A DNA stretch of 64,000 nucleotides. Source: Phormidesmis sp963710175 (lineage in GTDB: Bacteria; Cyanobacteriota; Cyanobacteriia; Phormidesmidales; Phormidesmidaceae). The translations under genes were made by a program, and so were the position numbers. The stretch lies in assembly GCA_963710175.1 (NCBI GenBank), contig CAVPZC010000003.1, forward strand, positions 186,001-250,000, read 5' to 3'. The notes beneath the pieces were generated by a model. It did not search any database, was not told the origin of the DNA, and saw only the letters and a program-made list of their open reading frames with translations. Below are positions 6,923 through 15,339 of this stretch, in pieces (positions within the stretch are counted from its first letter, which is position 1; every line of letters begins with the position of its first letter).

Positions 6923-9573
6923 ATCGCGCCGCCCATGAGCTTTTGATAGCGCCGCGCCAGCTCTTTTTCCATCAGCGGCCAGCGAGCCAAACCGTCTTCG
7001 CCAGCTTCGCTCTCAGCCTCTAGAATTTTGGTTGCCGCCGTTCGCGCTAGCTCTAACACTTCCTGATCTTCTACCAGGCTGGCTAAGGCAAAATCTGGCA
7101 GACCCGACTGGCGAGTGCCCAGCACCTGCCCCGGCCCGCGAAAGCGCATGTCCATCTCTGAGATAAAGAAACCGTCTTGAGACTGCTCCAACACCTTCAG
7201 CCGCTGCATGGCTGGTTCGCTTTTGCTGCTGCTCATGAGCAAACAATAAGACTGCTCGCCGCCTCGACCGACGCGCCCTCTCAGCTGGTGCAGCTGCGAT
7301 AGGCCAAACCGCTCGGCGTGTTCGATTAGCATCACCGTGGCGTTGGGCACGTCCACCCCAACTTCTACCACTGTCGTAGAAACCAATATCTGTGTGGCTT
7401 GCTCTCTAAAAGCGGTAATAGCCGCATCTTTGTCCGCAGAACTCAGGCGTCCGTGCAGCAGGCCCACCTCAAATTCTGGAAAGATGGTCTCTTGCAGACG
7501 CTGGTGTTCTTCCATCGCTGAGCGCAAGTCCAGCTTTTCGGATTCTTCCACCAGCGGCAGCACAATGTAGACCTGACGGCCTTTGGCAATTTCGCGGCGG
7601 ATTAAATCGTAGGCATCGGCGCGCTCACGCCCGCCCAGCACCGTCGTCTGAATCGCCTTGCGTCCTGGCGGTAGCTCATCAATCTGGCTGACATCTAAGT
7701 CACCGTGAATCGTCAGCGCCAGCGTGCGGGGAATCGGCGTCGCTGTGAGCGTGAGCACATGAGGATTGTCGCCTTTTTGCTGCAACCTGGCCCGCTGCGC
7801 TACGCCAAACCGATGCTGCTCGTCAATGGTGACCAGGCCCAGGTTGCTAAACTTGACCGGGTCTTCGATTAGCGCGTGGGTGCCCACTAATACGGGCAGT
7901 TCGCCAGTCACCAGCTCCTGGTGAATCTGCCGTCGCTTGGCGGCTTTGGTCGATCCAGTCAGCAGCTCTACTGGCAGATGCAGCAGGTTGAACCACTCGA
8001 CTAATTTGCGGTAGTGCTGCTCGGCGAGTACTTCTGTGGGAGCCATCAGCGCTGCTTGGTAGCCCGCTTGAATGGCGGCCAAGATGCCCACTACGGCCAC
8101 CACCGTTTTACCCGAACCCACATCGCCCTGCACCAGGCGATTCATCGGCGCTGAGGATTGCAAATCGTTTAAAATCTCTTGAACGACTCGCTGCTGTGCG
8201 CCGGTCAATTTGAAGGGCAGCACCTGATAGAAAGCGTCGATCAGTTCGCCAGTCGGGGCCATTTGGATCTTGGTTTGCTCCTGCTGCTGTTCTCGGCGGC
8301 GGCGCAGCAGTCCGAGCTGTAGGTAGAAGAATTCGTCAAAGACCAACCGGCGGCGGGCCTGGGTGAGTGCTTCTGAGCTGGGGGGGAAGTGGATGTGAGC
8401 GATCGCCACTGCCAAATCCACCAGCTCATACTTCTCACGCAGTCCCCTGGGCAGCGGATCGCGCAGATCTACCGCCGAGGGCAAAGCCGCCACCACCGCC
8501 CGCCGGATCAGGTCTGCCCCCACCCCTTCTGTGAGCGGATACACCGGCACCACCCGGCCAATCGTCAGCGAGTCAATTGCATCGCTCTCGTTACCCAGCA
8601 ACTCAATCTCAGGGCTGTCAATATTGATACCGTATTTTGACTGCTTTACCAGCCCCGAAATCGCCACAACTGAGCCCGGTGGATAAAGCCGTTTTTGCCG
8701 CTCTTGCCAACCCCTGGAGCGAAAATGAGTGCCCGCCAAGAACCGACTGATTTTCAGCCGAGAGCTGCTGTCGTACACCGTCAGCTCAAAAATCGTCAGC
8801 TTGGAATTGCGCGGACTGTTGAAACAGTTGCAGCGTTTCACCGTCGCGACAATCGTCACCGTTTCTCCGGGCACCAAATCTTTGATCTTGACCTGGCGGG
8901 CATAGTCAATGTAGTCGCGCGGATAGTAAAACAGGGCATCGCGAATGCTGAGCAGCCCTAGCTTCGCCAGCTTTTCTGCCTTGTGAGGGCCGATGCCTTT
9001 GAGATAAGTCAACGGCTGATCGAGTGGGTGACTGGAGTTAGGGCGGTTAACTAACCCGGTGACATCAGCCGTTTTAGGTGATTTGGCGGCTCGTTTGGCT
9101 GAGTTTTTTTTGGTCTTGGAAGAGGTTTTGGTAGCAGCGGATTTTTTTGAAGAATAGGCCGCACCACTTTCTGCCAGCAGCGGTAGAGCGTCGGCGGTCT
9201 GTCTGGCCCGATGTAAAAACCGACGGGTATCGGCGACTAAGTGCTGGCGCTGAGAGAACGAGAGGTCGCCGTATTGACCAAACCGTGTGGCCAGAGCCTG
9301 CCATTTGTCCGGGTCGCCTATTTGCCCTGCCAAATTTTCAGAGAGTGCCTTAAGGCCACTGGCTAAGCTGCTGGCCAAAAATTCACTGAAGCGCTGCTGA
9401 TGGCCAGCAATATCATTAAACCCATGCTCAGACTCCACGCTGAGCGCCTTTTGCAACCGCACCCAGTCCGGCACGGCTGCTCCTGAGTAGGCTGAGGTCG
9501 ATACGTCCGTAGCTGACGTTTCCCCAGCCATGGTGTCTGCGGTCTGAAGGGCCAATTGATTGGGGTCATCCAT
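6913..9573 (-). CDS. recG: ATP-dependent DNA helicase RecG
   Basis: 886 residues, longer than E. coli RecG (693) because of an N-terminal extension of about 190 residues. The extension ends in a Lys/Ser/Thr-rich linker ('KKSAATKTSSKTKKNSAKR'), as often seen in cyanobacterial and plant RecG. Then come the wedge/OB domain ('PLTYLKGIGPHKAEKL', 'GETVTIVATVKRC') and the two helicase domains: Walker A 'GDVGSGKT', DExH-type 'TIDEQHRFG', 'LTATPIPRTLAL', and the RecG-specific 'GRVGRGGEQSYCLL'. It regresses and restarts stalled replication forks. The upstream acidic protein gene ends 24 bp before its start, so an operon is likely. Confidence 0.97.
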   Translation of the reverse strand: MDDPNQLALQTADTMAGETSATDVSTSAYSGAAVPDWVRLQKALSVESEHGFNDIAGHQQRFSEFLASSLASGLKALSENLAGQIGDPDKWQALATRFGQYGDLSFSQRQHLVADTRRFLHRARQTADALPLLAESGAAYSSKKSAATKTSSKTKKNSAKRAAKSPKTADVTGLVNRPNSSHPLDQPLTYLKGIGPHKAEKLAKLGLLSIRDALFYYPRDYIDYARQVKIKDLVPGETVTIVATVKRCNCFNSPRNSKLTIFELTVYDSSSRLKISRFLAGTHFRSRGWQERQKRLYPPGSVVAISGLVKQSKYGINIDSPEIELLGNESDAIDSLTIGRVVPVYPLTEGVGADLIRRAVVAALPSAVDLRDPLPRGLREKYELVDLAVAIAHIHFPPSSEALTQARRRLVFDEFFYLQLGLLRRRREQQQEQTKIQMAPTGELIDAFYQVLPFKLTGAQQRVVQEILNDLQSSAPMNRLVQGDVGSGKTVVAVVGILAAIQAGYQAALMAPTEVLAEQHYRKLVEWFNLLHLPVELLTGSTKAAKRRQIHQELVTGELPVLVGTHALIEDPVKFSNLGLVTIDEQHRFGVAQRARLQQKGDNPHVLTLTATPIPRTLALTIHGDLDVSQIDELPPGRKAIQTTVLGGRERADAYDLIRREIAKGRQVYIVLPLVEESEKLDLRSAMEEHQRLQETIFPEFEVGLLHGRLSSADKDAAITAFREQATQILVSTTVVEVGVDVPNATVMLIEHAERFGLSQLHQLRGRVGRGGEQSYCLLMSSSKSEPAMQRLKVLEQSQDGFFISEMDMRFRGPGQVLGTRQSGLPDFALASLVEDQEVLELARTAATKILEAESEAGEDGLARWPLMEKELARRYQKLMGGAILT

Positions 9574-9597
9574 TTGACGAGCGGTTGACGGGCGGGG

Positions 9598-10965
9598 TTA
9601 ACCAGTTTCATCTTGCGAGTGAACGGTCCAGCTAGATCGCCAGGCATCTTCGGCCTGAGCAGTTTCTAGGGCTCGCTGGGTCTTTTTATAGCGCATACCC
9701 AGCTGTTTTAGCTCGCTCAGCTTTTGACGCAGACGGCTGCGCCAGGCAGACACGGTGGGGTCAGTAAATTCTACTTCACTGAGCCGTAGACTAATTGCGG
9801 CAAGTTCGGGCAGCGCGTCTACTTCAACTGCGTCCTGAGGGATCCGCTGACGCGATGACATGCCTTCTTCTCTCATCTCTGATTTGGGGGCCCCGGGCGA
9901 TCGCCCCGTCTCAGCTTCTGACGAATGACGATCTACCCTTCTAGACCTGCGCCTGCGAGCGGGGCGAGAGTCTTCATCGTCCTCTTCGGACTCCATCATG
10001 GCCTCTCCGTGCATCACCCTCACCGACAGGGTCACCACATTGGGCACGGCATTGACAGGCTCACCCATCCCCTGCGAATCGGTTGCAGCCGCCATCAGCG
10101 CCTTCGGAAAACTTGGCATGACGTTGGCCTTTTGCAGCAGCTCATTAGCTTCTTCTGATACGGCTTTGAATATTTCGCGGATGGCTTTCTCTAATAGCAC
10201 CTGCTGTCTGACTAAGTGAATCGGCGCTAGCAGCTGCGCTTCCTCCGAATCTTCAGACGCATTCTTCTTCACAGAGCGGCGAGCTAGTCCCTCCAGAGCC
10301 GAGAGCAGATCTTCTTCTTCAGAAAGAGACAGGCGCTGATCTGCGGCAGGCACCTCCATCTCAAATCCTAGCTCGTCGTCGCCCAGATCAGACGGGTGGC
10401 CTAGCCCATCGTCTGCTAGCTGATCAGAATCGAAGTCGGCGTGGTTGAAGCCATCGTCTTCGTCGCCGTCTCCGCTGTCTTCGTAGAGGTCAACATCTGC
10501 TTGGTCAGAGAGGTCTTCATCGAGCGGCTGTAAATCTGAGCGTGAGAGAGCCGACAGCTTTTCGACTAAGTCGTGGCGATCCTCTTCTGTTGCGACTACT
10601 GCCGTTCCCGCAGCTCTGGCTTCTAGCAGTCGCTGAAGAAACTCCAGGCCGCTGTGCTGCTGAGGCCGACGGCTCATTTTTTGAGCTTGCTCCCGCTGAG
10701 TGCTCATCTGGTCATAAATTTGCCCGCTCAGTGCTTGCAAGTCTTGCTGAACCTGATTGCGCTGCTCCCACGAGAGGGTCAGAAATTTGTCTGGGTAGGC
10801 CTGCGTACACAAGTGATAGGCCGCCAGGATCAGCTGACGTGCTCCGGCGTCGCTCAGCGCCTTGAGGTAGCTGTCATACAGCGGCTCTAGGGCGTTGGCC
10901 ATGGCCTCTGTCTGCTGTTGGAGCAGCGCCAGCTCCTTTTCAATTTGGCCGCTTGCTTTAACCAT
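9598..10965 (-). CDS. Conserved cyanobacterial protein with acidic central region
   Basis: About 455 residues from the ATG at 10965; an in-frame TTG at 10995 would add ten residues. The N-terminal ~100 residues are helical ('LALLQQQTEAMANALEPLYD') with a WEQRNQ segment. A very acidic stretch follows ('DEDLSDQADVDLYEDSGDG'), then a helical middle ('KAIREIFKAVSEEANELLQ'), an Arg-rich patch ('RPARRRRSRRVDRHSSE') and a C-terminal helix ('WRSRLRQKLSELKQLGMRY'). There is no enzyme motif or membrane segment. The alternating acidic and basic blocks suggest a nucleic-acid- or protein-binding scaffold. It sits directly upstream of recG. Confidence 0.75.
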   Translation of the reverse strand: MVKASGQIEKELALLQQQTEAMANALEPLYDSYLKALSDAGARQLILAAYHLCTQAYPDKFLTLSWEQRNQVQQDLQALSGQIYDQMSTQREQAQKMSRRPQQHSGLEFLQRLLEARAAGTAVVATEEDRHDLVEKLSALSRSDLQPLDEDLSDQADVDLYEDSGDGDEDDGFNHADFDSDQLADDGLGHPSDLGDDELGFEMEVPAADQRLSLSEEEDLLSALEGLARRSVKKNASEDSEEAQLLAPIHLVRQQVLLEKAIREIFKAVSEEANELLQKANVMPSFPKALMAAATDSQGMGEPVNAVPNVVTLSVRVMHGEAMMESEEDDEDSRPARRRRSRRVDRHSSEAETGRSPGAPKSEMREEGMSSRQRIPQDAVEVDALPELAAISLRLSEVEFTDPTVSAWRSRLRQKLSELKQLGMRYKKTQRALETAQAEDAWRSSWTVHSQDETG

Positions 10966-11050
10966 ATGCTCTACAGAATAGCGATTGTGCAGCAATACTG
11001 CCCTGTTTTCAGCTGCTCTAGCGACGCTGAAGAAGGACTCTTTAAAAAAG

Positions 11051-11090
11051 AATAAAAATCGGACTCCTCACCTCGCAGAAGAGCCCGATT
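11051..11090 (-). terminator. Rho-independent terminator after tsf
   Basis: Read on the minus strand, AATCGGGCTC pairs with GAGTCCGATT around a 14-base loop (one mismatch). The stem is followed directly by TTTATTCTTTTTT. It lies downstream of tsf and upstream of the next minus-strand gene, as expected for the end of rpsB-tsf. Confidence 0.75.
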
Positions 11091-11179
11091 CTTAAATCGT
11101 GAGTCAGTCACGCTGAGATTACGTCACCAGCACGTATGGAGGCAGCTATTGGGAGGGCAGCTACAGAGAAGCGATCGCC

Positions 11180-11842
11180 CTACTTCTTTTGTCCGGTCTG
11201 AGCGGCCACTTCATCCGCAAAGCTGACCGATTCTTTTTCGATGCCCTCACCCAAGATAAACCGAGAAAACCGGCGCACCTGAATATTTTCGCCTAGCTTG
11301 GCGACGGCCTGCTTTACCAGCTCTTCTACTGTGATATTTTGATCCTTAATGAAGGGCTGATCTAGCAGAGAAAGCTCCTTCAGGCGCTTATCAATCCGGC
11401 CCTGAACAATCTTCTCTTTAATATTTTCAGGCTTTTTGCCTAAGTCATCGCGGCCCATCTCAATTTGCTTTTCGCTCTCCACCATTTCTGCTGGAATGTC
11501 GCTCACTTTGACATACTCTACGTTGGGAGAAGCTGCAATCTGCATCGCCACGTCCCGAGCTAGCTCTTTAAACTCGTCGCGACGGGCCACAAAATCAGTC
11601 TCGCAGTTGACTTCGACTAGCACGCCAACTCGACCGCCGGTGTGAATATAGCTGTGTACCAGGCCCTCTGAAGCCACCCGGCTTTCTTTTTTAGCAGCCG
11701 AAGTAATTCCTTTCTGACGCAGCCATTCGCTGGCTTTCTCTACGTCGCCGTCAGTTTCCTTTAGCGCTTTTTTGCAATTCATCATGCCTGCGCCGGTCTG
11801 ATCGCGCAGCTCTTTAACCTGCTTTGCAGAAATCTCCGCCAT
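11180..11842 (-). CDS. tsf: Translation elongation factor Ts
   Basis: 220 residues, the short EF-Ts form usual in cyanobacteria. The N-terminal UBA-like domain has the signature 'LRDQTGAGMMNCKKAL', and 'EVNCETDFVARRDEFK' starts the core. It exchanges GDP for GTP on EF-Tu. It follows rpsB on the same strand, the standard bacterial arrangement, with a 207-bp spacer. An AAGG element precedes the ATG by a few bases. A terminator follows at 11051-11090. Confidence 0.97.
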   Translation of the reverse strand: MAEISAKQVKELRDQTGAGMMNCKKALKETDGDVEKASEWLRQKGITSAAKKESRVASEGLVHSYIHTGGRVGVLVEVNCETDFVARRDEFKELARDVAMQIAASPNVEYVKVSDIPAEMVESEKQIEMGRDDLGKKPENIKEKIVQGRIDKRLKELSLLDQPFIKDQNITVEELVKQAVAKLGENIQVRRFSRFILGEGIEKESVSFADEVAAQTGQKK

Positions 11843-12049
11843 TGTGCCTTAGTCCTATAGGGTGTGCGTAGGGCAATGCTTTGGCCCTATGTTAATCAAA
11901 AGTTATGTCAATCAAAAGAGCTTACTCCTGACTACCTCTATCAGGTTAAGAAGCTGCCAAGAAAGTAAAGTCTACAAAAGTTGGTCGGTCATCAAGGTCA
12001 AACTGCCTGGCCTAGTAGCCTGCCGTTTGACCTCAACAATCTGTTCAGG

Positions 12050-12916
12050 TTAGCTATCAGCGGTAGCCGCCGCTGGTGTCTCTTCTGATGGCTGCGCGGT
12101 CGCTGCTACAGTAGCCTGCGCGGTTTCTGTGGCCCCTTCGATTTCGGCTCCTTCGTCATCGTAGTCTGCGCCGTCGTAGCCGCCGTAGATATCGTCCATG
12201 TCGCTGCTGCCACCGCTACCGCTGTCAGTGCCACCGCCGCGAGAGCCTTCGTAGATGGCATCTGCCAACCGACCAATCAGCAGCTTAATCGAGCGAATCG
12301 CATCGTCATTGCCAGGAATAGGCACGTCCACCACATCTGGATCGCAGTTGGTATCTAGCAGGGAGATGATGGGCAACCCTAGCTTTTGGCACTCTTGCAC
12401 GGCGTTGTACTCACGGCGCACATCGACAATGATCACAGCGTCAGGAATGCGGCGCATGGTTTTGATGCCGCCCAGGTACTTTTGCAGCTTCTCTAGCTCG
12501 CGGCGCAGCATCGCCCCTTCTTTTTTAGGCCGCATGTCTAGCGCGCCTGACGACTGCATCCGCTCAAGCTCTTTCAGGCGCTCTACGCGGGTTTTGATTG
12601 TGGTCCAGTTGGTGAGCATACCGCCCAACCAGCGCTGGTTAACATAGTAAGAACCACAGCGGCTGGCCTCTTCAGCGACAATGCCAGCGGCCTGGCGCTT
12701 GGTGCCGACAAACAAAAAGCTCTTACCGCCTTCTGCCGCTTTGCGCACGTAGGTGTAGGCGTCTTCTAGCAGTGTGGCAGTTTGCACCAGGTCAATGATG
12801 TGAACGCCGTTGCGGGATGTGAAGATGTATTCGTCCATCTTCGGATTCCAGCGGCGGGTTTGGTGACCAAAGTGCACGCCTGACTCTAATAAGTCAGACA
12901 GGGTTACGACTGGCAT
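12050..12916 (-). CDS. rpsB: 30S ribosomal protein S2
   Basis: 288 residues from the ATG at 12916, chosen because AAGGAG sits about nine bases upstream and the product then begins 'MPVVTLSDLLESGVHFGHQT', as in known S2 proteins; a longer in-frame start at 12958 adds an unrelated leader. Core motifs are 'RWNPKMDEYIF', 'NQRWLGGMLTNW' and 'IPGNDDAIRSIKLL'. After about residue 225 there is a long acidic, Gly/Asp/Ala-rich tail ('GGTDSGSGGSSDMDDIYGG'), an extension beyond typical bacterial S2. It heads the rpsB-tsf operon. Confidence 0.97.
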   Translation of the reverse strand: MPVVTLSDLLESGVHFGHQTRRWNPKMDEYIFTSRNGVHIIDLVQTATLLEDAYTYVRKAAEGGKSFLFVGTKRQAAGIVAEEASRCGSYYVNQRWLGGMLTNWTTIKTRVERLKELERMQSSGALDMRPKKEGAMLRRELEKLQKYLGGIKTMRRIPDAVIIVDVRREYNAVQECQKLGLPIISLLDTNCDPDVVDVPIPGNDDAIRSIKLLIGRLADAIYEGSRGGGTDSGSGGSSDMDDIYGGYDGADYDDEGAEIEGATETAQATVAATAQPSEETPAAATADS

Positions 12917-13147
12917 TATGTTTTTCTCCTTCCGGGTTAAACCTCCATCTGGCTGCATCTAGAGCGATTGACCGCCAACTGGCACTAATTTGCCGACTGA
13001 CTAGGTCTAAAGGCCGCGCTAAACACCCGAAAATCCAGATGTGTGAATTTAATAGAACTTTACTAGGGTAGCACGCCAGAATGGGTTCAGTGTGGCTGGC
13101 GTTCAGAAGCATCGGGTTATTTTGGGCGAGGTGATGGTAGAGGCGAC
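12917..13147. promoter_or_regulatory. Upstream region of rpsB-tsf
   Basis: This 231-bp non-coding stretch contains the rpsB ribosome-binding site (AAGGAG on the minus strand near 12926-12931) and presumably the operon promoter. S2 is autoregulated in many bacteria through the rpsB leader, but I cannot identify such a structure here. It ends at a transposase remnant. Confidence 0.4.
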
Positions 13148-13334
13148 TCATACGGTGATATCAGCCTCATTGAGTTGACTCTCGGTCAATCGGCCCAACT
13201 CATCGAAGAACAGCCGTCCGGTGGTGGTAAACACATCGCGCATCAGACGGACAAAGCCAATCTGTTTTAGCTCAGGTTTGTCTTCTGTCAGCCATCGCTG
13301 CGCCCAGACCAGCACGTTGTGGGCTAAAGCATTG
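13148..13334 (-). pseudogene. Transposase C-terminal remnant
   Basis: An open minus-strand stretch of about 61 residues reads 'ALAHNVLVWAQRWL', then 'GFVRLMRDVFTTTGRLFFDE', ending at a TGA at 13148. The pattern LAHN-(L/V)-VWA-RW followed by R-(L/M)-(V/M)-RDVF is the C-terminal tail of DDE transposases of IS1380/ISAs1-like type. A stop codon lies immediately upstream in frame and nothing of the catalytic domain remains, so this is a dead fragment. The MITE-like element at 13370-13600 begins 36 bp away and may be related debris. Confidence 0.65.
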
Positions 13335-13369
13335 AGTTAAGTGAGCATCTGTTGGGCCTCAAGACTTAA

Positions 13370-13600
13370 TAATTAACGTGAGTTCGGGTTAAGAGAAGGA
13401 TCTGTAGTCACTAAACCTGAAGTGAATCCCCTCCCGTCGGAGGGGTGCCCACAGGGCGGGGTGGGTCGGCAACTCGTGCTACACGCCGGAACCCACCCCT
13501 GTGCCCCCTCCCGAGAGGGGATTTACCTCAGGCGGGGCGGCTAGGGTCACTGTCTGACATGTATCCCAGGTGGTTGCTTATCCCGAACTTACGTTAATTA
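13370..13600. mobile_element. MITE-like element with 24-bp terminal inverted repeats
   Basis: The sequence at 13370-13393 (TAATTAACGTGAGTTCGGG..) is the inverted complement of 13577-13600 (..CCCGAACTTACGTTAATTA), 22 of 24 bases matching. The 231-bp interior has no coding capacity. Short size, clear terminal inverted repeats and absence of a transposase fit a MITE. It carries the dispersed palindrome at 13416-13532 inside. Target-site duplication is uncertain because the ends are AT-rich. Confidence 0.7.
13416..13532. repeat. Dispersed intergenic palindrome, copy A
   Basis: The outer arms CCTGAAGTGAATCCCCTC and GAGGGGATTTACCTCAGG are inverted complements with two mismatches. Inside, GGGGTGGGT pairs with ACCCACCCC. 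The same sequence family recurs at about 21639-21790 ('TGGGTCGG', 'GCAGGGCGAGG', 'ATTGACTTCAGG'). It looks like a mobile intergenic repeat nested inside the MITE-like element. Confidence 0.7.
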
Positions 13601-13654
13601 ACAGTTATGAGCCAAATATAGGAAAAATCGCATGTTTCCCAGAGTTACCTATAA

Positions 13655-13692
13655 AGACGAATTACCACAGTACCCACTGGGATAATTCGTCT
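13655..13692 (-). terminator. Hairpin downstream of the mobA-like gene
   Basis: AGACGAATTA (13655-13664) and TAATTCGTCT (13683-13692) are perfect inverted repeats around an 18-base loop. On the minus strand the stem is followed by TTTAT. It lies 24 bp past the stop of the last gene of the xanthine dehydrogenase operon, so it probably terminates that operon. The T-run is weak. Confidence 0.55.
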
Positions 13693-13715
13693 GATGAAAG
13701 ACCTTGCAGCAGCTA

Positions 13716-14333
13716 TTAGGGGGCTTTAAAGATCTTCATATCGTCAGTCAATAGCGACTGATATATCTTTTCCTCGTTGATATCGACTAATACTTCAGGA
13801 GTAGAAAACGCTACTTTTTTGGTTTTGGATTCTAGCGCTTGAACAAGTTTGCGCAATCCTAAGCTTGAGTCACTGATTTTTCTGAGATCCGGCAGCAAAT
13901 GATGAGAAAACAGCACAGGATGTCCTATCCTGCCGCGATAGCTAGGGGCTGTAATCAATGCTTTTTCCCGTTGATAAGCTTGCAGTAAGGTTTGATAAAT
14001 ACGAGTGGAACGCGGCTGATCGACGGCAGAAATCGTAACTGTTGAAGTTTCCGAAGGCAGCACTTCTAACCCAGCTAAAATTGAGCGGGTCTTGCTGCGA
14101 TCTCCCTCAGCTTTGATCAAAACCCGGCTCCCTGGAGGACAATCCGTTTGCCGCTCAGCATTGTGAGCGCCTAAGACAACAATTGGCGTGATATTGGCCT
14201 GGAGGAATTGCTCTGCCTGATAGCGTAGGAGAGACTGATGATTGCGCCAGGGTAAAGTGGTTTTGCAAACGCCCATGCGAGTGGAAAAACCAGCGGCCAA
14301 AATGATGGCGAAGTCCGAGCTATTGCTTTGCAT
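13716..14333 (-). CDS. MobA/MocA-like nucleotidyltransferase for molybdenum cofactor
   Basis: About 205 residues from the ATG at 14333, chosen because the family signature then sits close to the N-terminus: 'AIILAAGFSTRMG', with Lys and Pro in 'CKTTLPW'. The mid-protein 'ISAVDQPRS' corresponds to the metal-binding DxP region, and 'GRIGHPVLFS' is typical of MocA-type enzymes. By family it attaches CMP or GMP to molybdopterin. The start overlaps the end of xdhC by 14 bp, implying translational coupling. It is the last gene of the four-gene xanthine dehydrogenase operon. I infer a cofactor-maturation role, more likely MocA-type (CTP) than MobA. Confidence 0.85.
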   Translation of the reverse strand: MQSNSSDFAIILAAGFSTRMGVCKTTLPWRNHQSLLRYQAEQFLQANITPIVVLGAHNAERQTDCPPGSRVLIKAEGDRSKTRSILAGLEVLPSETSTVTISAVDQPRSTRIYQTLLQAYQREKALITAPSYRGRIGHPVLFSHHLLPDLRKISDSSLGLRKLVQALESKTKKVAFSTPEVLVDINEEKIYQSLLTDDMKIFKAP

Positions 14334-15339
14334 ACAGCCGTTCTTGCGTATGGACTTTCGAGGGTATCTGAGATGTCTGCATTCGCTGGCAGAGCGATCG
14401 CCCTGTCCCCCCACGACGCACTTTAATCAGTTCTCCGCAAATGCTCACGGCAATTTCCTCAGGTGTCAGTGCGCCAATATCTAAGCCAATTGGCGCATGA
14501 AAGTTTATCAGCCTTTCTACAGGTAGCTGCTGTAGCGCCTTGCGGACCGTTCGGACGCGCTTTTGACTGCCAATCATCCCAATATATTGATACGCCAGGG
14601 GACGACGTAGCAGTATTTGTAGCGCTTCGACGTCTTGCGGATAGCCTCGCGTCACCAGCGCGACATACAGTTGAGAATAAGTTTCTAATCGATCTAAAGC
14701 CTCAGCAATAGAAAGAGACAAAAACAGTGCCTGTGGAAATCTCTCGGGGGCAACAAAATCAGGGCGATCATCCTGCACTGCTATCTGAAACCCTGAAAAG
14801 TTAGCTGCCTGAGCCAAGGCGACAGCGACATGCCCGCCGCCGATCATCAGCAAAACAGGCGGTGGCTGGATAATTTCAACAAAACAATCAGTCCTCAAAC
14901 AGGGTTGTTCGTATTCGTCTGTCAGGTAAGGCGGGCGATTACTGACAAGCGGCGTCACCAGCACGACAGATTCACCCCGCTCACAGGCGTGCAAAATTTG
15001 CTCGGCCAGGGCGATCGCTCCCTCACCTGACCAGGTTTCTAACCATACCTGCACCTTCCCCCCGCACACGCCCTGAGTATCTCTGCCAGGCGTACCAGTC
15101 AGGTCTATCTCCACAAGCTGTTTTTCACTGTCTAGTAGCGCCAGGGCCTGTTGAATAACGCGGCCCTCACCCGCCCCGCCCCCAATCGTGCCGACCGTGC
15201 TGCCATCGCCGCATATGAGCATTTTCGCGCCTAACTCTCTAGGCGCAGACCCCGCTACTTTGACGATAGTGGCTACCACTACTGACTCTCTATGCAGAGC
15301 GCCGCTCAGCTGTCGATAAAAGCGCTGGTCAGCCGTCAT
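14320..15339 (-). CDS. XdhC-family molybdenum cofactor insertion protein
   Basis: About 339 residues. The ATG at 15339 overlaps the stop of the xanthine dehydrogenase gene in an ATGA, which decides the start. The N-terminal XdhC/CoxI domain shows 'VVVATIVKVAGSAPRELGAKM' in part and 'GDGSTVGTIGGGAGEGRV'; the C-terminal Rossmann-like domain has 'LLMIGGGHVAVALAQAA' and 'MIGSQKRVRTV'. XdhC binds molybdenum cofactor, promotes its sulfuration and hands it to xanthine dehydrogenase. Position between the enzyme gene and the MobA-like gene supports this role. Confidence 0.92.
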   Translation of the reverse strand: MTADQRFYRQLSGALHRESVVVATIVKVAGSAPRELGAKMLICGDGSTVGTIGGGAGEGRVIQQALALLDSEKQLVEIDLTGTPGRDTQGVCGGKVQVWLETWSGEGAIALAEQILHACERGESVVLVTPLVSNRPPYLTDEYEQPCLRTDCFVEIIQPPPVLLMIGGGHVAVALAQAANFSGFQIAVQDDRPDFVAPERFPQALFLSLSIAEALDRLETYSQLYVALVTRGYPQDVEALQILLRRPLAYQYIGMIGSQKRVRTVRKALQQLPVERLINFHAPIGLDIGALTPEEIAVSICGELIKVRRGGTGRSLCQRMQTSQIPSKVHTQERLYAKQ

